Source: Cordilura impudica | Lineage: Eukaryota > Arthropoda > Insecta > Diptera > Scathophagidae | Length of the DNA: 64,000 nucleotides | Assembly (NCBI GenBank): GCA_963682025.1 | Contig: OY821517.1 | Span: 293,895,670 to 293,959,669, forward strand | Direction: 5' to 3' | Program-made: the position numbers and the translations under genes | Notes under the pieces: model-generated | Told to the model about the DNA's origin: nothing | Database searches by the model: none | Seen by the model: the letters and a program-made list of their open reading frames with translations, nothing else | Shown: positions 57,273-64,000 of the stretch, one piece after another | Layout of the letters: each line of letters begins with the position of its first letter | Position numbering within the stretch: the stretch's first letter is position 1

Positions 57273-58480
57273 TTTGAATTTAAAAATTTTGTGTTTCATT
57301 ATTGAATGAACTCAAGCATATTTTCATTGCACGCTCCTGTTGCCTTTGGGAAATATTACAAAATCAAAAAAGGTTTTCTACTTAAGATTGTTTATTACAT
57401 TTGTATTAACAACAGCAACAACAACAACATTAAGTAGATGAAGCAACACTCTACACACTTATTGAAAAGCTCATATATTCATTTGTCCTGACTGTTTGTT
57501 TTCCTTCCATTCATTTATCCTTCCATTCATACTTGTTACGAGTTAAAACTCTCATACATTTGATTTTTGTTTTCTGTTTTTTTGTTCAATCTGTTTTTGT
57601 GTTTGGAGCATTATAGAAAGATGGCGCCTGCTGTGTAGAAAATTGATCGAAGTATTCCCTGCCGTTTGAACTATGATGCGATATGTCATCATATATCGTT
57701 TGTACGATATGCTGTATTTTTGCTTGTGCCATTTTTTTCTACCCAGCCTGTTAAATGTTGCCATCGAATGTGCTTCTTTATTCAAAGGTGGTTTTTGGTG
57801 AATTTCATTGGATCTTTTGATATTAGTTTTTATGCATTTTTTGTTATTGTTTATTTTTCATTTTTTCGTGTAGTTGTTTATCATTGATTATGTTGACCAG
57901 TGGTCATTTAGTATATCCATAATGTACAATTTTTGGTAGCGCCATTCAAATTTAATTTCAAATTTATTACATTGGTATTTGTGCAAATGCCACCACAGTT
58001 AGAAGGTTTTCAATTTGCAATTTTTGTGTATTTATGGGGCCTTCGAATAATAATAATAAATCAGTGCTCGCTGCACAGAAATATGTACATACATACTGTC
58101 AATACATACATGCATACCAGCGACTAAGAGAATCAGAAAAAAATTTTGAACGACAAATATTTATAATAAACAAACGGATCCCATCGAACTTTGTTTCGAC
58201 CTAGCCTATGTTGGTAAATAAATAGTTTGTGCGTGGAGTTAAACAACAAATATTTTCACAATGACATTAATATTATGTATTCACTTTGTATGACAACTCC
58301 GATTTTGCTTATATTTAAATGAATACTCCCATTCAGAATCTATGAACTCACACAAAGTTTCAAGTCACCAAATATCATAGTATTTCATATATTTTACTTT
58401 GTAAGGCATATGCCACACCCACTGGTACGATAAAACCCAGTATGTTCCTTCTAATCAGGAAGTAAATGTCTTAGGTACCG
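57273..58480. other. AT-rich DNA without a recognised feature
   Basis: Contains an AACAACAACAACA run near 57413. ORFs around 57666-57887 are Phe-rich and have no motif. Nothing else can be supported. Confidence 0.35.
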
Positions 58481-58489
58481 TTAAGGAAA

Positions 58490-59823
58490 AAACGAAGTTG
58501 TGATAAAATTAAGTGAGAGTTGCTCATGTATTCTCCATGTATTGAACAATTATACTTTTTTCCATGTGTTCCTTTTACGCAAGCTCAAAGGCAAACACAA
58601 TTACAAACTGGATTTTCTGATTGGAAAAATGTGTCATATCGAATTCAATGGCATGACAATAATGCAACGCACCGGGTATGTGTACAAACACTGATAAGTA
58701 GACGAATTCACGGACGAATCGATGCCTTTTTGTAAATTACATTCAAAAAAGAAAGATATAGTTTATCATCCCGTGGATTAGCATTTCGTGAAGATAATGA
58801 ATTTCTTGGTTCTCAACATAATGTCAACTATTTGGGAATTTTCGAGTTAATCGCGGAGTTCGACCCGTTCCTTACGGGCAAGGAACGCGGAACTTATTGA
58901 AATATTGGGAAATAATGTTTTAAAATTTATTGTTAATAAAATTACTGAAGTCAAATATTTCCCAATCGTCGATTCGACACCAGAAACCAGAAAATAGATC
59001 GAATCAATAGTGTTTCTACAAAAAAACACTATTGAACTTCGACGGGCAGTCGATTTCTTAAAATCGCTTTTATTTGAAGATTACGACATAAAGGCAAATG
59101 AGAACACTGTTATCCAATACAGTGATGAAAATTGGCATAAGCGAAGAAGTAAACCGCATCGCGATAACTGATTTGCGGAAGACGATGTTCACAGATTAAA
59201 AAAGAAGTTAAGAATTAAAACTTATTTGCCTGTAGTCGACATCTTGTGTACAGAGTTGTCACGGCGACTAGAAGCTTATCGGGAAATCAATACTTTGTTT
59301 CGATTTCTAACAGATTTCTCGACCAAGTCCAACGATAATATTAGAGAGGCTTGTACAAAGTTTAGCGAAAATTATTCCGAGGACATTGAACTTGATTTTA
59401 TAGACGAGATAGTTCAGTTCAAGTACTTCATCTTACAATTAGAGGATGACGGAAAAAATTAAATTGTACCTGGCGAGGAATCATATAAATTTATTTTTGG
59501 TAGCATATAATGACATCGTTGCAAATATATAGACGTCTGATGATTTCAAACGCCACTGGTGAAAGCAACTCTTCGAAATTAAAACAAATGAAGAACTATC
59601 TTCATTCATCAACGTCTCAGAACATTTTAAATTCACTGGCGTTAATGGAGATTGAAAACGATATATTGGAAAAGGTTAACTTTCAAGATGTTTCAATCGA
59701 TTTTGTATCTAAAAATCATGTGAGTCCGATCACAGGGGAGATGTGTAAACATCTAGTAAGTAAAAATTTTTTATGGCACCGTTTTAAAATCAAACAGAAA
59801 GCGTCATCTATGTATCACTTATA
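58490..59823 (+). pseudogene. hAT transposase relic of the DUF4371/ZMYM-like type
   Basis: Broken plus-strand frames give, in order: TGFSDWKNVSYRIQWHDN (a zinc-finger/TTF-like region), RGLAFREDNEFLGSQHNVNY and LGIFELIAEFDPFL (DUF4371 start), VKYFPIVDSTPETRK (catalytic Asp region, usually SVDSTPD), then LPVVDILCTELSRRLEAYRE (open 59226-59462), and a C-terminal RRLMISNATGESNSSKLKQM with LALMEIENDILEKV (open 59510-59824). This order fits hAT-like transposases seen in many animals. Stops and shifts make it inactive; the ends were not found. Confidence 0.65.
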
Positions 59824-59879
59824 GCAATCAACTGCAGGGCTCTGCTAATATATAAATATTTATTATTAGTTATTATTTC

Positions 59880-60370
59880 AACCGGTAATTTTTAATTTTT
59901 CGTTTTCTATTTTTCATTTTTCATTTTTTATTTTTCATTTTTTATTTTTCGTTTTTTATTTTTCATTTTAATTTTTTATTTTTCATTTTTCATTTTTTAT
60001 TCTGCGTTTTTCATTTTTTATTTTTCATCTTTTATTTTTTTTTTATTTTTAATTTTTCGTTTTTCATTTTTTATTTTTCATTTTTTATTTTTAATTTTTT
60101 ATTTTTCAGTTTTCATTTTTAATTTTTTTTTATTTTTCGTTTTTCATTTTTCATTTCTCATTTTTAATTTTTTATTTTTCATTTTTATTTTTAATTTTTT
60201 ATTTTTAATTTTTAATTTTTTTTTTAATTTTTAAAATTTTATTGTTCAGTTTTCATTTTTTATTTTTAATTTTTCAGTTTTCGTTTTTCTTTTTTCATTT
60301 TTCATCTTTTATTTTTCATTTTCATTTTTTATTTTTCATTTTTATTTTTCATTTTGTATTTTTTGTTTTT
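59880..60370. repeat. AT-rich minisatellite based on TTTTTCATTTTTTATT
   Basis: About 490 bp made almost entirely of 6-13 base variants such as TTTTTCAT, TTTTTTAT, TTTTTCGT and TTTTTAAT on one strand, giving a strong T bias. Confidence 0.85.
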
Positions 60371-60639
60371 CTTTTTCAAACATAATTTTTTCACCAATAC
60401 AATCATAAGTCACACCGATTATGTCTTACGGCTCACATGTGACACTGTTCTTGTGATTGTATTGTGACATAGAAATTCACCCCCTGCGCGTATAGATGTT
60501 TACACATCAAAAAGTAAAACGATTTAGTAAAAAATACGCATATATTCCATTCATTTGTCAATTTTTTTTTATTGGTTAGGGTGATGTCATACCCCCTTAA
60601 TGTAACAAAAAAGCTTAAAAAGCATAAAAGCATAAATAA

Positions 60640-60885
60640 AATAATGACGGACAGAGAGGCAGACAGACGGACGGACAGATATAGCTAAATCGACTCAAAA
60701 ACTGATTCTGATTCGAGTTTGAACAATTCTAGATTTTGAAAGATTTCTAAATTATTAGGCATTGTTAATTATTATGTGCCACTGCTAGCCTCTGAACTTA
60801 GTTACTTCCAATCTTTACTTAAATGTGTCAAAAATAAAAATATTGCAGAATTTTATCGCAAATTTGATCATGATCGGTCCAATAT
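60640..60885. mobile_element. INE-1/Helentron-like fragments
   Basis: 60645-60720 has GACAGACGGACGGACAGATA and AAATCGACTCAaAAacTGATTCTGATTCGA in forward orientation. 60800-60885 has TCTTTACTTAAATgTgTCAAAAAtaAAAATATTGCA and CATGATCGGTCCA in reverse orientation. They look like remnants of two old copies. Confidence 0.5.
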
Positions 60886-60888
60886 AAA

Positions 60889-61645
60889 ACAAGTAAGAAA
60901 ATGATCGGTACCCTATACCATGTGTGTGGAGAAAGGTCTTTGGTCCAACTAAATGGATATAGAAAATAAGCATAAACCAAATTTGAATGGCATTGTTATT
61001 AACTTTTTTGCCTACTGGTGTGAAAAGGTTCATATCGGATGCTATATTTATATGGGAACGAGGTCGAAAAATGGACCGATCCTCGCATTATTTCATTAAG
61101 GCACTCATTTTTGCAAAAACATATACAAACCAAATAGGAGAAAAATCTATGGAATATATTTGTTTTTTTTTTATAGATTTAAATGAAGATCGGGTAGTAA
61201 CTTTTTATGGGAGCTATGACTAAGAATAATTCTATAGAGTTTATTTGTAGGCTAATAATTCATTAGTATAATAGATACACATACACCAAATTTTACTAAA
61301 TTCTAAAAGATAATTTGGACCTTGGGCCAATTTTAGTCGATCACATAGGGGCCATTTTTACAGGGCCAGTTTTGAACATGAAGCGATTTTCACCAATTGC
61401 AATATAGATCCTTCTACGACTGATAAAAGCTTATATATAAAATGTCATCAAAATATAGATATATTCATATTTGCGGCCTGTATGGTGAATAAAAAGTTTA
61501 CAAGAACACCCAGACAGACGGACATACGCACAGACAGACGGACGGACGGACGGATATATCTAAATCGGCTTATAAAGTGATCGATCGGTAAATAAAAGAT
61601 AGTTTTAGTTCAAATAATTTTGGTAGTTAGAAACATCAGTACAAA
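60889..61645 (+). mobile_element. INE-1/Helentron-like element, copy E (split by copy F)
   Basis: Starts ACAAGTAAGAAAATGATCGGTA, having lost the palindrome, and carries an expanded GACGGACGGACGGACGG tract near 61539. It breaks off after CATCAGTACAAA; its last bases reappear at 62375-62412. It is diverged from the other copies. Confidence 0.65.
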
Positions 61646-62374
61646 ACAAGTAAGATAATTATAGTAGGTCTAGACCGACTATACGATACCCTATACAATG
61701 GTTTAGAGACCCTATCTCTTCAATTGGATATATAAAATAAGCATAAATCAAAATTGAGTGTTATTAATTTTTTAGGCTGCAGGTATGAAAAAGTTCATAT
61801 CGGGTGCTATATTTACATGGGGACTAGGTCGAAAAATGGACCGATCCTGACCATATTTGGTAAAGTCACTTATATTTTGAAAAAATATGTACAAACCAAA
61901 TTTGGAAAAAATCTGTGGAATATTTTTGTTTTTTGATAGATTTAAGTGAAGATCGGGAAGCAGTTCAATATGGGGCCTATGACTAAGAATTGACTAAGAA
62001 TTGAGATCTATATGATAATTTGGATCTTATGGCAATTTATATCGATTTCATAGGGGTCATTTGTATAGAGACTAGGTCTGAACATGGACCGAATTTAACC
62101 AATTTCAATAGCGTTCATCTTATGGCCGATAGAAGCTTATATATCAAATTTCATTGAAGTATATTTATATTTGCGACCTGTAGTTTGTTGCAAGGTTTAC
62201 ATGGACACACAGACGGACGGACGGATGGACGGACGGACATCGCTAAATCGACTCAGAAAGTGATTCTGAGTCGATCGGTATAATAAAAGATGGGTCTAGG
62301 TCAAATATTTTTGGTAGTTACAAACAGCAGCACAAAGTCATTGTACCCAAACCACATAGTGGTATAGGGTATAA
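61646..62374 (+). mobile_element. INE-1/Helentron-like element, copy F, nested in copy E
   Basis: A full copy from ACAAGTAAGATAATTATAGT through TAGACCGACTATACGATACC to TGGTATAGGGTATAA. The GGACGGACGGATGGACGGAC tract is at about 62214. Its position inside copy E gives relative ages: F is younger. Confidence 0.7.
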
Positions 62375-62412
62375 TCATTATACCTTGCCCTCATAGTGGT
62401 ATAGGGTGTAAA
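62375..62412 (+). mobile_element. Terminal piece of copy E
   Basis: TCATTATACCTTGCCCTCAT then AGTGGTATAGGGTGTAAA, the normal end of the family, displaced by copy F. Confidence 0.6.
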
Positions 62413-63099
62413 GAGATATGTAATTTTTAATATGTAATTTTTCACATCAGCAACTCTATATAAATTGAGTTGAACTTATAACGCTTTCTCTAAACTGATC
62501 GCATAGTTGATCTAGATCCACTATATTTTTCTTACTAGTTGTATATGTATTGATTTGTAGCTTACTATTTACAAAAATATATCCGTTTTATGAGGTTGTC
62601 ATTATTGACAAACCACTGATTTGTTGTGGTCACTTTGTTTTAAAGCAATATCAGAATTTCAGGAAGTGTCGTTTCTGCAAGTCTGCAGACAATCTGACTG
62701 CGAACCTAAATTCTACATCATATAAAAAGAGAAACCGAATCGATTTCAAATATTTTTCTGGGCCCCTTTAACAAAATATTTATATATATAGAAATTCTAA
62801 ACTAATCGGTTGGCTCTTTTCATAGATATAGATCTAGTCCAGTGGTCGGCAATGCGATCCATTTGTATCTTTTGCACCCTAGACCCTAAATTATTCCAGG
62901 TTCTGTATTATGTTCGTCATAAACATAAGTAAAGAAGATGGAAAAACAAGTTTTATGTCCTCAAGGCCTAAAATTTCCCTATCTGCAAAAGGGTTTATCA
63001 ATAATTTCGATTGCCTAAGACCGTTCTAGTTGTTTTAAAGTCGGAATCTGTCAGTATATTCAGTCTACCTAATTAGAAACGTTATGGTATGCCAATTTA
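62413..63099. other. DNA without a recognised gene
   Basis: Near 62500-62540 GATCTAGATCCACTATATTT and TTCTTACTAGTTG resemble the palindromic end of the INE-1-like family in degenerate form. The short frame at 62550-62771 has no motif. Confidence 0.35.
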
Positions 63100-63720
63100 C
63101 CCCACAATAGGATTCAGGTACCATCTAACACATAGCGGAGGCAAATCTTGGCAGTTAGTTCGTGATCTCATTCTCCTCTAGTCCGCGATGCCCTTGAATC
63201 CAGAATAGAACTCCACGACGAAACACTCCACTGAATGTTTATATGTATATTTCCATGAGGACAGCGCTAGAAGTGCTGCCTGGATATCAGAAGAAATTTG
63301 CCTATATAAATATAAGCCTGAAATACAGAGAGCCCTATGTGCAATGGTTCGGCAATTCTGGTATTTGAACAAATAATACCTACCCGGGCATTCATTTTCG
63401 TACTGTAAGTAAACCACTCTGATTTACTGGGTATGATGATCGTAATATTCTTTCCAAATCGAAGCTTAGCGTTAATGGATCCAAACGCAGGTCCAATTTA
63501 TCCTTACTTCCCAATAAACGAAACATGTTAGATATTCTGAGTGTCAAAAATTAAGCCTACTAGCAACCAAGACTGCTGAAATATTAATGAAGATGTTTAG
63601 AGAAGTGAGTCGGATGATGAGCAATGCCGGATAGGTTGTTATGTCACCCTCAATCAGTAAGCATAAAAAGCAGCAAAAAGCTTTGTTTGATGAGTCTGTC
63701 ACTTACTAACCTGTTTGCAT
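63100..63720 (-). pseudogene. LINE RNase H relic
   Basis: On the minus strand, CRTIAHRALCISGLYLYRQI then SSDIQAALLALSSW resembles the SDSQAALKALSS segment of LINE RNase H domains. In another frame VLFWIQGHRGLEENEITN resembles WVPGHRGIEGNEIAD. Order and spacing fit. It is heavily decayed, and sequence nearer 63500-63720 is less certain. Confidence 0.5.
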
Positions 63721-64000
63721 GTCCCTCTTAGTAGATTTCTTCTGCAGCTTCTTCCATAGCAGATGTGTGTAAAAAAATCATGTCTTCGTAAGTGAATAAT
63801 GCGGTCGCAGCTCCTTAAAGAATATTTGAGTCCACAATTTCTGTAACAACTATGTGGAAGGCAGATGATGCCATACAGGTTGCTAAAAGGATTGTCTCCA
63901 CCGTACAATCCAGCTTTAGCAGCCAAATGTTTTTTACTATCTTAGTCAATTTCTTTCCCAATAAATAAACATTAACCCTTTCAGAATGGATGTATGCAAT
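63721..64000. other. Window end, unassigned
   Basis: A Cys/His-containing minus-strand frame (63699-63926) has no recognisable spacing of zinc ligands. Nothing else can be supported. Confidence 0.3.

Noticed and set aside
57666..57887. Plus-strand Phe-rich frame as a possible membrane protein
   Set aside because: AT-rich composition alone explains the hydrophobic codons; no start context, motif or repeat of the pattern.
1..64000. CRISPR array, bacterial operon or defence island
   Set aside because: No regularly spaced short repeats with unique spacers, no compact same-strand gene series; the spliced exons and LINEs are eukaryotic.

Overview
The window looks like AT-rich nuclear DNA of a fly, most likely a calyptrate dipteran. 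The reasons are spliced exons, very few genes, and dense insect transposon families: Jockey-clade and I-like LINEs, copia with a half-tRNA primer site, DD41D mariners, Harbinger, Transib, hAT, Helitrons and INE-1/Helentron-like repeats with GTCCGTC-rich tracts. The species call is inference; nothing bacterial, plasmid-borne or CRISPR-like was seen.

One host gene can be supported. It lies on the minus strand from a start codon at 40009 to a stop at 6194. I model four exons: 40009-39675 (running into a 200-base gap), about 39440-39208, 13965-13738 and 7244-6194. Exons 2-4 have good splice signals on the sides facing each other, and all join in the same phase. The protein is Ser/Thr/Asn-rich at the N-terminus, has a Gln/acidic middle and a very basic C-terminus; I do not recognise it. 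Its large intron (39.2 to 14.0 kb) and the next one (13.7 to 7.2 kb) are filled with transposons.

Layout: 1-6.2 kb, 3' flank with two INE-1-like repeats. 7.2-13.7 kb, intron 3: an INE-1-like repeat split by a truncated Jockey copy (13-bp target duplication), a decayed DD41D mariner, an internally deleted Harbinger (CAG duplications) that carries a palindromic hAT MITE (8-bp duplications), a Tc1 relic and a tandem repeat. 14.0-39.2 kb, intron 2: a complete but dead copia 10 bp from a splice acceptor, a Helitron, an I-like LINE interrupted by an INE-1-like repeat and by a mariner with an intact transposase, a full-length Jockey copy (14-bp duplication), a Transib (RAG1-related) deletion relic with an RSS-like terminus, and a second full-length Jockey copy (17-bp duplication). 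40-64 kb, upstream DNA: a TTAA MITE, further INE-1-like copies, LINE and hAT relics, two 3.1-kb repeats in inverted orientation, two Helitrons and an AT-rich minisatellite.

The elements do not form a pathway. The value of the window lies in clean insertion footprints that order the events, in how insertions have remodelled one host gene's introns, and in the Transib terminus.
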